Below, in pieces: positions 8,649 through 17,408 of a stretch of 64,000 nucleotides of DNA. The DNA is from Streptomyces sp. NBC_01231 (GTDB lineage: Bacteria > Actinomycetota > Actinomycetes > Streptomycetales > Streptomycetaceae): contig CP108521.1 in assembly GCA_035999765.1 (NCBI GenBank), positions 10,106,001 to 10,170,000 on the forward strand, read 5' to 3'. The stretch's first letter is position 1, and each line of letters opens with the position of its first letter. Below the pieces are notes generated by a model, which was not told the origin of the DNA, did not search any database, and saw only the letters and a list, made by a program, of their open reading frames with translations. Made by a program: the position numbers and the translations under genes.

Positions 8649-11189
8649 ATGTCCTCCGGCTCTCCCCGAATCGAACCCGGCCACACCGTGCCTGACCAGG
8701 GCCATGACATGGAGACAGAGCTGCGCAAGCGTCTCTCGGTTCTCCGCCTGGAAGAGAAGATCCGGTTGCTGACCGGCGCAGACTTCTGGTCGCTGTATCC
8801 GCAGTCCGCCGCCGGGCTGGGCCGCCTGGTCCTCTCCGACGGCCCGGCAGGGGTGCGCGGTGAACTGTGGGACGAACGGGACCCGTCCGCCAACATCCCC
8901 TCCTCCGCCGCGCTGGCCGCGACCTGGGACGAGGCCCGTCTGGAGCGGGTCGGCGCGCTGCTCGCCTCCGAGGCCCGACGCAAGGGCGTACACGTCCTGC
9001 TCGCCCCCGGCATCAACCTGCATCGCAGCCCGGTCGGCGGCCGCAACTTCGAGTACTTCAGCGAGGACCCGCTGCTCACCGGCAGGATCGGCGCGGCCCT
9101 GGTGCGGGGCGTGCAGTCCGGCGGCGTGGCGGCCACCATCAAGCACTTCGTGGCCAACGACTCCGAGACGGACCGCTTCACCCTCGACGCGCGGGTGGAC
9201 GAGCGCACGCTGCGGGAGCTGTATCTGGCCCCCTTCGAGACGATCGTCCGCGAGGCCGGCGTATGGGCCGTGATGTCCGGATACAACAGCGTGAACGGCA
9301 CGACCATGACGGAAAACCCGCTCCAGCGCGAGGTGTTGAAGCGGGAGTGGGGCTTCGACGGGGTGGTCATGTCCGACTGGGGTGCCACCCGCACCGCCGA
9401 GGCCGCCGCCAACGGCGGGCTCGACCTGGTCATGCCCGGCCCCGACGGGCCCTGGGGTGACGCACTCGTCGAGGCCGTCCGCGCCGGCCGGGTCAGCGAG
9501 GAGACCGTCGACGACAAAGTGCTGCGGCTGTTGCGGCTCGCCGCCCGCGTCGGCGTTCTCGACGGCGTGGCGCCCGCCGTGTCCCGGCCGCAGGACTGGT
9601 CGGCGGCAGAAGTGGCCGCGGAAATGCGAACGTCGGCAGCCGCGGGATTCGTCCTCGCCCAGAACCATGACGAGGTGCTCCCGCTCGAACCGCAACACCT
9701 CAGCCGTGTCGCGGTACTCGGCCCCAACGCGACGGCCGGCCGCACCCTGGGCGGCGGCAGCGCCACCGTCTTTCCGCCGTACGTCGTCTCACCCCTCGAC
9801 GGGCTTCGCGCCGCGCTCGGCGACACCGTTCAGGTCGAGTACGCGCCGGGAGTCCGTACGCTGACCCGGCTCACCCCGGCCGTCCCGGAACTGACGCGCG
9901 TACCGGGCGGCGACTCGGACGGTGTGGAGCTCCGTTTCCGGGCCGCGGACGGGGATCTGCTGGGAAGTGAGCTCCGCCGCACCGGCAGGTTCACCTGGCT
10001 CGGCCCGCGGATGAGCGGCCTGCCCACCGACCAGATCGCCACCCTTGAGGTCCACGCCCGTCTGCGTGCCGCCACGGCGGGCGAGTATCTCGTCGGCGCC
10101 GGCGGAGTGGGCCGGTTCCGGCTCACGGTGGACGGCCGTCCGGTCTTCGACGAGCAACTCGCACTGCGGCCCGGAGCGGACCCCGCCGAGGCGACCTCCT
10201 GCCCACCGCAGCATGCCGCGCCCCTGGTACTCGAGGCAGGCCAGGAGGTCGATCTCGTGCTGCACCACGACCTGCGCTCCGGCGGCGGGCTGTCCTTCGA
10301 CGTGGCAATCACTCATGTGGAGTTCCTCCTCCAGCCCCCGGCCCCGTCGGAGGACGAAGAGCTGGAACGGGCGGTGGCACTCGCCCGCCAAGCGGATGTC
10401 GCCGTGCTCGTGGTCGGCACCACCGCCGAGGTGGAGAGCGAGGGCTTCGACCGTGCCTCCCTTGCCCTGCCGGGCCGCCAGGACGAGCTCGTCCGCCGCG
10501 TCGCCGCCGTCAACCCGCGCACCGTGGTCGTCGTCAACAGCGGCGCACCCGTGCTGGTGCCATGGGCCGACGAGGTACCCGCCGTGCTGCTGACCTGGTT
10601 CCCCGGCCAGGAGTTCGGCCACGCCCTGGCGGACGTACTGCTCGGCCGCACCGAGCCCGGCGGCCGTCTGCCCATGAGCTGGCCGGCCACGGCCGAGCAC
10701 CTGCCGCCGACCACACCGGTGGATGGAGTCCTGGCCTACGAAGAAGGCCTGTCCATCGGCTACCGGTCCTATCAGCACGACGGCCGCAGGCCCCTCTACT
10801 CCTTCGGCCACGGCCTCGGCTACACCACCTGGCAGTACCTCACGGCCCAGGCGCCCGCGTCCGTCGCCCCCGACGACGAGGTCACTCTGACCGTCCTGCT
10901 GCACAACACCGGCACCAGGGCGGGCCGGGAAGTCGTCCAGGTCTACGCCTCCGCTCCGCACAGCTCGGTTCCCCGTCCCTCCCGATGGCTGGCGGGCTTC
11001 ACCACCGCCGAGGCCGGGGCTGGGGAGGAGACCAGCGTCCAGGTGACCCTCCCCGCCGCTGTCTTCCGGCACTGGGATACCGCACGCCACGCCTGGGCCG
11101 TCGAGCCAGGCACATACCACCTGGAGATCGGCGGCTCGTGGGGCGAGACACCCCTGACAGCCGAGACCACGGTGACGGCGGGGGACTGA
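8649..11189 (+). CDS. Glycoside hydrolase family 3 beta-glucosidase with PA14 insert
   Basis: 846 residues. The N-terminal GH3 barrel carries KHFVANDSE and the nucleophile Asp243 in VVMSDWGATR. The alpha/beta sandwich follows, interrupted at about residues 418-557 by a PA14-like beta domain (GEYLVGAGGVGRFRLTVDGRPVF marks its middle part). A C-terminal fibronectin-III-like domain (REVVQVYA) ends the protein. This is the layout of cytoplasmic beta-glucosidases of Streptomyces; no signal peptide is seen. It hydrolyses terminal beta-glucosides taken up by the transporter. An in-frame ATG at 8709 is an alternative start because no clear RBS precedes 8649. Last gene of the glycoside operon, before a strong terminator. 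Confidence 0.93.
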   Translation: MSSGSPRIEPGHTVPDQGHDMETELRKRLSVLRLEEKIRLLTGADFWSLYPQSAAGLGRLVLSDGPAGVRGELWDERDPSANIPSSAALAATWDEARLERVGALLASEARRKGVHVLLAPGINLHRSPVGGRNFEYFSEDPLLTGRIGAALVRGVQSGGVAATIKHFVANDSETDRFTLDARVDERTLRELYLAPFETIVREAGVWAVMSGYNSVNGTTMTENPLQREVLKREWGFDGVVMSDWGATRTAEAAANGGLDLVMPGPDGPWGDALVEAVRAGRVSEETVDDKVLRLLRLAARVGVLDGVAPAVSRPQDWSAAEVAAEMRTSAAAGFVLAQNHDEVLPLEPQHLSRVAVLGPNATAGRTLGGGSATVFPPYVVSPLDGLRAALGDTVQVEYAPGVRTLTRLTPAVPELTRVPGGDSDGVELRFRAADGDLLGSELRRTGRFTWLGPRMSGLPTDQIATLEVHARLRAATAGEYLVGAGGVGRFRLTVDGRPVFDEQLALRPGADPAEATSCPPQHAAPLVLEAGQEVDLVLHHDLRSGGGLSFDVAITHVEFLLQPPAPSEDEELERAVALARQADVAVLVVGTTAEVESEGFDRASLALPGRQDELVRRVAAVNPRTVVVVNSGAPVLVPWADEVPAVLLTWFPGQEFGHALADVLLGRTEPGGRLPMSWPATAEHLPPTTPVDGVLAYEEGLSIGYRSYQHDGRRPLYSFGHGLGYTTWQYLTAQAPASVAPDDEVTLTVLLHNTGTRAGREVVQVYASAPHSSVPRPSRWLAGFTTAEAGAGEETSVQVTLPAAVFRHWDTARHAWAVEPGTYHLEIGGSWGETPLTAETTVTAGD

Positions 11190-11206
11190 CTGCCCCCCTT
11201 AAGACG

Positions 11207-11247
11207 GGGCGCTGCCGCGACCAACCTGACGGGACGCGGCAGCGCCC
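11207..11247 (+). terminator. Rho-independent-type terminator after GH3 gene
   Basis: A perfect 13-bp stem (GGGCGCTGCCGCG paired with CGCGGCAGCGCCC) with a 15-nt loop, starting 17 bp after the beta-glucosidase stop. It has no long T tract, as is usual in Streptomyces. It separates the + strand glycoside operon from the convergent SDR gene. Confidence 0.85.
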
Positions 11248-11341
11248 TTCCCATCACTACCAGGGTGTGTCAACTCAACTTAGACACCCCCTTTGTAGTG
11301 GAGTGTGGTGTGCCGGTGGGGTGGTCGTGCGCGGAGGGTCG

Positions 11342-12115
11342 TCATTCGCGCAGCATTGCGCCGCCGTTGATCGACCAGACCTGGCCGTTGATCCACTCCG
11401 CGTCGTCGGAGAGCAGGAATGCCACCACTCCGGCCAGGTCGCCGGGCTGGCCGAAGCGGGGGCTGGGGATGGTCATCCGCGCGAATTCCAGCGCCTGGGG
11501 GGTCAGGGCCATCTTCTCCGCGGACTCGGTCATCACCACTCCGGGCGACACGCAGTTGCAGCGGATCCTCTCCTTGCCCCAGCGGGAGGCGACGTGGCGG
11601 GTGAGCGCGTTGATGCCGGCCTTGCTGGTCTGGTACGCCGCGCGCTGGTGGTCGCCCACGTGCGCGGACAGCGAGGAGGTGTTGACGATCGCTCCACCGC
11701 CCTGTTCGAGCAGGAGTGGAAGGGCCGCGCGGCAGGTGAGCGCGAAGCCGATCAGGTTCACCTCGAGGGTGCGCCGCCATACGGCCGGGTCCATGTCCAG
11801 CAGGTCGCCGTCACGGCCCAGCACGTCTGCCGAGGCGTCGGCGGCGACGTTGTAGAGCCCGTCGACTCCGCCGAGCTGGTCGACGGCGGTGTCGAACAGG
11901 TCTTGTACCGACCGCTCTTCGGCGAGGTCGAACTCGACGGCGAGGGCGGTCCCGCCGGCCTCGGTGATGCGTTTGGCGGTGGCCTGCGCCGCGTCCGCGT
12001 TGATGTCGCCGATCACGACCGTGGCGCCCTCGGCGGCAAGTCGCTCGGCGGTGCCCGCGCCGATCCCGTTCCCGCCTCCGGCGATGACAATGCGCTGTCC
12101 GGTAAGACCCCTCAT
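11342..12115 (-). CDS. SDR family NAD(P)-dependent oxidoreductase
   Basis: 257-residue classical short-chain dehydrogenase. Cofactor motif VIAGGGNGIGAG (about residues 9-20), NVAADAS in place of NNAG, catalytic serine region NTSSLSA, and YQTSKAG supplying Tyr and Lys. The C-terminal SINGGAMLRE is typical. It is the last gene of a - strand run with a P450 system and a second SDR. A degenerate partial copy of this gene's middle section lies at 13186-13345. Probable role: oxidation of an alcohol made by the P450. Confidence 0.9.
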   Translation of the reverse strand: MRGLTGQRIVIAGGGNGIGAGTAERLAAEGATVVIGDINADAAQATAKRITEAGGTALAVEFDLAEERSVQDLFDTAVDQLGGVDGLYNVAADASADVLGRDGDLLDMDPAVWRRTLEVNLIGFALTCRAALPLLLEQGGGAIVNTSSLSAHVGDHQRAAYQTSKAGINALTRHVASRWGKERIRCNCVSPGVVMTESAEKMALTPQALEFARMTIPSPRFGQPGDLAGVVAFLLSDDAEWINGQVWSINGGAMLRE

Positions 12116-12325
12116 GACATGGCTCCTGTTTCTTGTGTTCTTGCGTGGTGTGGTGTGGTGCGCGGTGTGACCGCACGCCCGGCCGGCGATTCCTCGCGCG
12201 GTGCGCGGTGCCCGGTCGGCCGGGCCAACTGGGGGGTGTTGATGGCTGTTGCTCGCCGAAGACGACGACGACCGTTTCTGGCGCTCCGGGTGCTCGGCCG
12301 GTTCGGGAGGGGGCCGGATGCCCGC

Positions 12326-13111
12326 TCAGCCCATGACGTGGGGTTGGCCGGTCCAGGCGGTGAGTCCGCCGTCGACGGCGAGGGTGACGCCGGTGATGTA
12401 CGAGGCGTCGTCGGAGGCGAGGAACGCGACCACCGACGCGATCTCGGACGGTTCGGCGGCGCGTCCCAGCGGGATGTGGTCTTCGTAGAGGTCGCGGACG
12501 TCGGTGCGGGCGTCCAGCCACTGCCGCAGACCCTGGGTGAGGACGGGTCCCGGGGCGATGGCGTTGACGCGTACGCCCTGTATGCCGAAGTCGACGGCGA
12601 CGCTGCGGGTGAGGTTGATGACGGCGCCCTTGGCCGCGTTGTAGGCGGCGAGGTTGTAGTCGCCGCCCAGTCCGGAGATGGATGCGGTGCTGACGACGGA
12701 GCCGCGTGTTGCCGCCAGGTGCGGCAGGGCGTAGCGAATGGTGTGGAAGACCCCGTTGAGGTCGACGTCCAGCACGGCTTTCCACCCGTCGAGGGTGACG
12801 TCGGCGGCGTTGCCGGGAACGGCGATACCGGCGTTGGGAACGACGAGGTCGAGCCGGCCGTGCTCGGCGACGACCTCCTCGATCACTGTTCGTGTGGCGT
12901 CAGCGTCCGAAACATCGAGCACCCGGGGCTGCAGACGGGTCAGGTTGTGTCGCGTCGTGAAGGACGCGACGGCGTCTGCGTCGATGTCCACCGCGACAAC
13001 GACCGCGCCCTCAGCCAGCAGGCGTTCGGTGATCGCGGCACCGATACCGGAGACTCCGCCGGTGACAATCGCCACCTTGCCCTCGAAGCGGTTCTCTACT
13101 CTTGCGTTCAT
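12326..13111 (-). CDS. SDR family NAD(P)-dependent oxidoreductase
   Basis: 261 residues: IVTGGVSGIGAAITE cofactor motif, PNAGIA (NAG), STASISG catalytic serine, YNAAKGAV (Tyr and Lys), and the C-terminal VDGGLTAW. It lies upstream of the other SDR with a 210-bp gap that carries no recognisable gene. The sequence is clearly diverged from its neighbour, so the pair probably handle different alcohol or ketone steps of the P450-initiated pathway. Substrate unknown. Confidence 0.9.
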   Translation of the reverse strand: MNARVENRFEGKVAIVTGGVSGIGAAITERLLAEGAVVVAVDIDADAVASFTTRHNLTRLQPRVLDVSDADATRTVIEEVVAEHGRLDLVVPNAGIAVPGNAADVTLDGWKAVLDVDLNGVFHTIRYALPHLAATRGSVVSTASISGLGGDYNLAAYNAAKGAVINLTRSVAVDFGIQGVRVNAIAPGPVLTQGLRQWLDARTDVRDLYEDHIPLGRAAEPSEIASVVAFLASDDASYITGVTLAVDGGLTAWTGQPHVMG

Positions 13112-13185
13112 TTCAATGCTCTTTTGTTTGGGTGGGGTCGGTCGACGCTGAACTCAGGGGTTCGGGTAGCCGTGCGGGTCCGGCC

Positions 13186-13345
13186 TTATCGGTGCCGCAA
13201 CGCGCTCGCCAAGGCGTCTGCACCGACGTTGTAGGGCCCGTCGACTCCGCCGAGCTGGTCGACGGCGGTGTCGAACAGGGTGCGCACCGACCGCTCGACG
13301 GCGAGGACGCTTCTCGCTGCGTCGGTGATGCGCTCGGCTGGAGCA
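13186..13345 (-). pseudogene. Fragment of an SDR gene (partial duplicate of the SDR at 11342-12115)
   Basis: The - strand reads, in one frame, AVERSVRTLFDTAVDQLGG, then VDGPYNVGADALAS and a TAA stop at 13186. This matches ERSVQDLFDTAVDQLGG and VDGLYNVAADAS of the intact SDR about 1.3 kb away, with DNA nearly identical over the block encoding DTAVDQLGGVDG. Only about 40-50 codons remain, with no start, cofactor motif or active site. It fills the otherwise empty gap between the SDR and alcohol-dehydrogenase genes. Confidence 0.8.
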
Positions 13346-13367
13346 ACTGGCGGGTTGCCGATGGTTC

Positions 13368-14411
13368 TTACTCGTCGAAGGTGACGACGACCTTCTCCGC
13401 TGCTCCAGGGGTGAGGGCGAGGTCGAACGCCGTCTCTACCTCGGTGAAGGGGATGCGGTGGCTGATGAGTTGGGCGAACCGCTCCTGGTGTTCGGCGAGT
13501 TCGGGAGTGATCTCGAAGATCTCTGTGGGGTAGCCCTGCGAGGTGATGAGGGTGAGTTCGCTGGGGAGCATGAGACCGAGATCGATCTCGGCCTTCTTCT
13601 GGACAGCGACCATGACCAGCCTCGCGCCCCGCTTGGCGGAGTCGACGGTGGTCCGGAAGACGGCGGGCGCGCCGGCGGCGTCGATGTAGAGGTCGGTGTC
13701 CGGGCGGGGTCGGCCGAGGCCGTCGGCGCCCTCGCCGTGCAGTTCGGTCAGCCGGGCGGTGACGTCCTCGGTCGCGGAGTCGATGACCGCGTCGGCGCCG
13801 ACGACCAGAGCCGTCTTGAGGCGTCCGGGTATGACGTCCGCGACGACCACGTGCTCGACGCCGCGCAGCTTCAGCCAGATCGTGACGCCCAAGCCGATGG
13901 GTCCGGCGCCGAACACGACGGCCTTGTCGGTGGGCTTGGCCTCGGACTTGTTGACGCAGTGGCGGGCCACGGCCATGGGCTCGTTCAGCGCGGCGACGTC
14001 GAACGGGACGCTGTCGGGGAAGACTGCGACGCTTCTGCCCAGGACGGCGTCCTCGATGAGCAGGAACTCGCTCATGCCGCCGTACGGCCCGCCGCAGCCG
14101 ATGATGTTGAAGATGTCGGAGGTGGCGCCCTGCGGGTTGACGACCACTCGGTCACCGACCTTGAGATCCGTGACCTCGGCGCCCACCTCGACCACTTCGC
14201 CGGCCGGCTCGTGACCGAGCGCCAGCGGGACGACCGACCCGCCGGGTCCCAGGCGAACCCCGCCCTCGTGAACGAACGTGGTGTCGGTGCCGCAGATGCC
14301 GCAGGCTCGGATCCGTAGCAGGACGTCCTTGGCGGCGGGCACCGGGCGCTCGGCATCCACCACCTCGAACCTGCCTTGCCCTCCGGTCCGGACGGACTTC
14401 ATCGTGGCCAT
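13368..14411 (-). CDS. Zinc-dependent alcohol dehydrogenase (MDR family)
   Basis: 347-residue medium-chain dehydrogenase. Catalytic zinc ligands appear as CGICGTDT (about residue 37) and GHEPAGEVVEVG (His and Glu). The NAD fold is VVFGAGPIGLGVT (about residues 165-177). The four-cysteine structural-zinc loop of classical ADHs is absent; the corresponding region reads NPQGATSDIFNIIGCGG. This resembles sorbitol/threonine-dehydrogenase-like members. It lies within the P450 operon and probably oxidises a hydroxylated product. The substrate is not predictable from the visible motifs. Confidence 0.88.
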   Translation of the reverse strand: MATMKSVRTGGQGRFEVVDAERPVPAAKDVLLRIRACGICGTDTTFVHEGGVRLGPGGSVVPLALGHEPAGEVVEVGAEVTDLKVGDRVVVNPQGATSDIFNIIGCGGPYGGMSEFLLIEDAVLGRSVAVFPDSVPFDVAALNEPMAVARHCVNKSEAKPTDKAVVFGAGPIGLGVTIWLKLRGVEHVVVADVIPGRLKTALVVGADAVIDSATEDVTARLTELHGEGADGLGRPRPDTDLYIDAAGAPAVFRTTVDSAKRGARLVMVAVQKKAEIDLGLMLPSELTLITSQGYPTEIFEITPELAEHQERFAQLISHRIPFTEVETAFDLALTPGAAEKVVVTFDE

Positions 14412-14560
14412 GGGAAGCCTCTCTTCGTTGTGACGCGTTTCTTGTCGATGGCGCTGTGGTGCGGCAGGGCGGGCACGCCATCGGCAGGTGGTCGCCGAGA
14501 CATGCGCGGGCGTACCCGTCCTCGCCGTTCAGACCGGCTGCGTGCCGGCGGCCGTGGAGT

Positions 14561-15787
14561 TCACCAGGCGACCGGCAGCCGGTGAGGGCCGTAGGTGATC
14601 GTGTTGTTCCGGAAGGCGATCTGGTCCAGCGGCGCCGCCAGCCGCAGACCCGGCAGTCGGCGCAGCAGTGCGGGCAGGGCGATCTGCAGTTCCACCCGGG
14701 CCAGGGGCTGGCCGAGGCACTGGTGGGTGCCGTAGCCGAAGGCGAGGTGGCCGCGGGTGTTGCGGTCCGGGTCGAAGGTGTCGGGGTCGGTGGCGAAGGA
14801 CGCGTCGCGGTTGCCGGCGGGCAGGTTCATGATGACGGCCTCGCCGGCCCGGACGAGTTGCCCGCCGATGGTGACGTCCTCGGTGGCGACGCGGAAGATC
14901 CCGTCCTGGACGATGGTCAGGTACCGCAGCAGTTCCTCGACTACGTTCGCCGCCACGGCGGGGTCGTCGGTGTCGCGGATCCGGGCGAGGTGGTCGGGCT
15001 TGTCCAGCAGGGCCAGGGTGCTCAGGGCGATCATGTTGGCCGTGGTCTCGTGCCCGGCGACCAGCAGCGTCATGCCGTTGATGACCACGGTGTCGCGGTT
15101 GACCTCCCCGGCGGCGACTCGCTGGAGCTGTCGGCTGATCAGGTCGTCCGTCGGCTGGCGCTCCCTTCGTGCCACCAGCTCGTACATGTAGCCGGCCAGC
15201 GCCATGCTGGCCGCCTGCTTCTCCTCTTCTGTCGCGTCGGACCTGACGATGGTGGCGCTGTGCTCCTGGAAGTGCGCGTGGTCCTCGTAAGGCACACCGA
15301 GCATCAGGGAGATGACCATGGACGGGATCGGGAAGGCGTAGGCGCCCACCAGATCCGCCGGTGACCCCTGGCTGATCATCTGCTCCAGGAAATGATCAAC
15401 CTGCTCCTGGATCTGCGGGCGCAGCCGCTCCATCTGCTTGACGGCGAACTCGCCGGTCAGTATTCGCCGCAGTCGGAGGTGTTCCGGGTCGTCCATCCGT
15501 ACGAAGGACTGGGCTACCTCTAACCCTGCAGAAGCAGGGACGGGAAAGCCGGGCGTACGGTCGTCTGCGCTGAGCCGGGGATCGCTCAGGGCCTGTCGGA
15601 TGTCGGCGAACCGGCTCACCACCCACATGGGTTCGCCACGCCACAGCGCTCGTCGCAGACCCTCGCCCGCACGCCAGTCCGTGTAGTCGGCCGGCGGATC
15701 GAAAGGACAGCGAGCGGACCGCACGCCGGGGAACGGAGGCAGCTCAGTGCGGTCGACCGAGTCGGCCGCGTTGGTCGTCGTACTCAT
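14561..15787 (-). CDS. Cytochrome P450 monooxygenase
   Basis: 408 residues from the ATG at 15787, which has the RBS AAGGAG; a longer in-frame extension to 15880 lacks one. I-helix oxygen-activation motif AGHETTAN, K-helix ELLRYL (ExxR) and haem loop FGYGTHQCLGQPLAR with the proximal cysteine are all intact. It is a soluble bacterial class I P450, needing the ferredoxin and ferredoxin reductase encoded directly upstream. The reaction is presumably hydroxylation of a small hydrophobic substrate whose alcohol is processed by the downstream dehydrogenases. Confidence 0.95.
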   Translation of the reverse strand: MSTTTNAADSVDRTELPPFPGVRSARCPFDPPADYTDWRAGEGLRRALWRGEPMWVVSRFADIRQALSDPRLSADDRTPGFPVPASAGLEVAQSFVRMDDPEHLRLRRILTGEFAVKQMERLRPQIQEQVDHFLEQMISQGSPADLVGAYAFPIPSMVISLMLGVPYEDHAHFQEHSATIVRSDATEEEKQAASMALAGYMYELVARRERQPTDDLISRQLQRVAAGEVNRDTVVINGMTLLVAGHETTANMIALSTLALLDKPDHLARIRDTDDPAVAANVVEELLRYLTIVQDGIFRVATEDVTIGGQLVRAGEAVIMNLPAGNRDASFATDPDTFDPDRNTRGHLAFGYGTHQCLGQPLARVELQIALPALLRRLPGLRLAAPLDQIAFRNNTITYGPHRLPVAW

Positions 15788-15913
15788 GGATGGCTCCTTG
15801 AAAGTCACGAAGGGGGCTGAAGGCTGCGGCAACTCTGAGAACGGAGAAGGCGGGTGGCAACGCGCGTTCGACGGCGACACCGGCGAACGGGCGCCACCGG
15901 ACAGTGAGGCTGG

Positions 15914-17116
15914 TCACGCGACGGCCGTGTCGGTGACGGCCGCTTCCCAGGTGGCACCGGAGGCGATGAGCCCTCGCCAGGCACGCAGGGTCCTGGGCGC
16001 CTGGCCCACGGCGAGGACACCGGTGAGCTGGTCTCCCCGGCGGTACAGGGCCAGGAGTTGTCGCCCCGTCACGTCACGCTTCAGGACGAGTACTTCGTCG
16101 TGATCGCGCAGGTGTCCGTAGGCCTGGATTCTGGTGTCGTACTGGTCGGACCAGAAGTACGGCACCGGGGCGAACGGCCGCCGGGCGTCCGGGTTGAGCA
16201 GGTTGTGAGCGACGGTCAGGGCCTGCTCGCCCGCGTTGGTGCGGTGCTCGACGCGCATGACTGTGCCGAACAGCGGGTTGTGCCAGCACGCCACGTCGCC
16301 CACCCCGTACACCTCGGGGGCGGCAGCGCTGTACTGGTCGCACATGAGCCCGTCGCCCAGGGGGAGCCTGCTGCCGGCCAGCCATTCGGTGTTGGGCACC
16401 GCGCCGATGGCGACCAGCACGTCGTCGGCCGGGAGTACTCGCCCGTCGGCCAGTTCGACACCGACGGCCTTGCCGTCGGCGCCGAGCACCTCGGCCACTG
16501 TCACTCCCGTAAACAGCCGGACGCCGTGCTCGCCGTGCAACCGCGACAGAAACCGCCCCGCCTGCTCGCCGACGGCCTGCGCCATCGCACCTGGAGCGGC
16601 TTCCAGCAAAGTCACCTCTACGCCCAGCCCCCGTGCGGCGGCGGCCACTTCGGCACCGAGGAACCCGGCGCCGACGATGACCAGCCGCCGCCCCGCCCGC
16701 AGCCGCGCCTTCAGCGCCAGCGCGTCGGTCAGGGTGCGCAGCGTGTGCACCCCGCCTATGCCTTCGGTCCCGGGCAGCCGGCGGGCCCGTGCTCCGGTCG
16801 CCACGACCATTGCCTCGTACGGCAGTTGGGTGCCGTCCGACAACAGCAGGGTCCGCGCGGCCATGTCCAGCCCGGTTGCGCTCGCTCCCAACCTCAGGTC
16901 CAGATCGAGCGCGTCGATGTCCGCCCGCGCGCGCAGGGCCAGCCGGTCCGGCGCCCATTCCCCTTTGAGGATCTGCTTGGACAGCGGCGGGCGGTCGTAC
17001 GGGAGTTCCGCTTCGTCGCCGACGAGCGTGATCGCACCCTGATGTCCGCCCCTACGCAGTGCTTCTACGGTGGCCAGCCCGCCTGCCGCCGCGCCGACCA
17101 CCGCTAGCCGATTCAC
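15914..17116 (-). CDS. NAD(P)/FAD-dependent ferredoxin reductase for the P450 system
   Basis: 400 residues: N-terminal FAD motif VVGAAAGGLATVEALR (third glycine position altered to Ala), YDRPPLSK, NAD motif IVGAGFLGAEVAAAARG (about residues 145-160), and GVGDVACW for FAD binding. It belongs to the putidaredoxin-reductase/rubredoxin-reductase type with a C-terminal reductase domain. It passes electrons from NAD(P)H to the adjacent ferredoxin. Its GTG start overlaps the ferredoxin stop (GTGA), so the two are co-translated. Confidence 0.92.
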   Translation of the reverse strand: MNRLAVVGAAAGGLATVEALRRGGHQGAITLVGDEAELPYDRPPLSKQILKGEWAPDRLALRARADIDALDLDLRLGASATGLDMAARTLLLSDGTQLPYEAMVVATGARARRLPGTEGIGGVHTLRTLTDALALKARLRAGRRLVIVGAGFLGAEVAAAARGLGVEVTLLEAAPGAMAQAVGEQAGRFLSRLHGEHGVRLFTGVTVAEVLGADGKAVGVELADGRVLPADDVLVAIGAVPNTEWLAGSRLPLGDGLMCDQYSAAAPEVYGVGDVACWHNPLFGTVMRVEHRTNAGEQALTVAHNLLNPDARRPFAPVPYFWSDQYDTRIQAYGHLRDHDEVLVLKRDVTGRQLLALYRRGDQLTGVLAVGQAPRTLRAWRGLIASGATWEAAVTDTAVA

Positions 17117-17310
17117 GCCTGGGCCACATGGATTGCGGCGGCGGGACAGGCCAGGGCCGAATCACGCACCGCCTGGTGCTGATCCGGCTCGGGGGTCTCA
17201 GCCAGCAGTACGACCGTGCCGTCCTCGTCTCGCTGGTCGAAGACATCGGGTGCGATCAGGACGCACTGCCCGGAGCCTACGCACTTGGGTTCATCCACGG
17301 TGATCTTCAT
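17113..17310 (-). CDS. [3Fe-4S]-type ferredoxin, P450 electron donor
   Basis: 65 residues from the ATG at 17310 (RBS GAGAGGA); a longer extension to 17382 is less likely. Cluster ligands are Cys10 and Cys16 (CVGSGQC) and Cys55 (CPAAAI). The residue where a [4Fe-4S] protein would have the middle cysteine is Ser/Gly, as in Streptomyces P450 ferredoxins. First gene of the P450 operon, divergent from the tetR gene. Confidence 0.93.
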   Translation of the reverse strand: MKITVDEPKCVGSGQCVLIAPDVFDQRDEDGTVVLLAETPEPDQHQAVRDSALACPAAAIHVAQA

Positions 17311-17357
17311 GAGGGATTCCTCTCTCGGTCGGATACTCGCCCCGACAACCACGTTAG

Positions 17358-17371
17358 CCGACGTATGTCGG
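17358..17371. promoter_or_regulatory. Probable TetR operator in the fdx-tetR divergent promoter region
   Basis: The inverted repeat CCGAC-GTAT-GTCGG lies between the divergent ferredoxin and tetR genes (98-bp gap), 37 bp before the tetR ATG. Its position suits control of both directions by the adjacent TetR protein; binding is inferred. Confidence 0.5.
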
Positions 17372-17408
17372 AAAACCAACAAGTGTCGTTTGAGGTAGGG
17401 TGGAGTCC

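Noticed and set aside
11263..11288. Second terminator hairpin (GGGTGTGTC/GACACCC)
   Set aside because: The stem needs a bulge and is weaker than the adjacent perfect hairpin; it may help end transcription of the convergent SDR but is not convincing alone.
10562..13234. 890-codon + strand open frame
   Set aside because: It overlaps the end of the GH3 gene in another frame and runs antisense to two clear SDR genes; no family motif.
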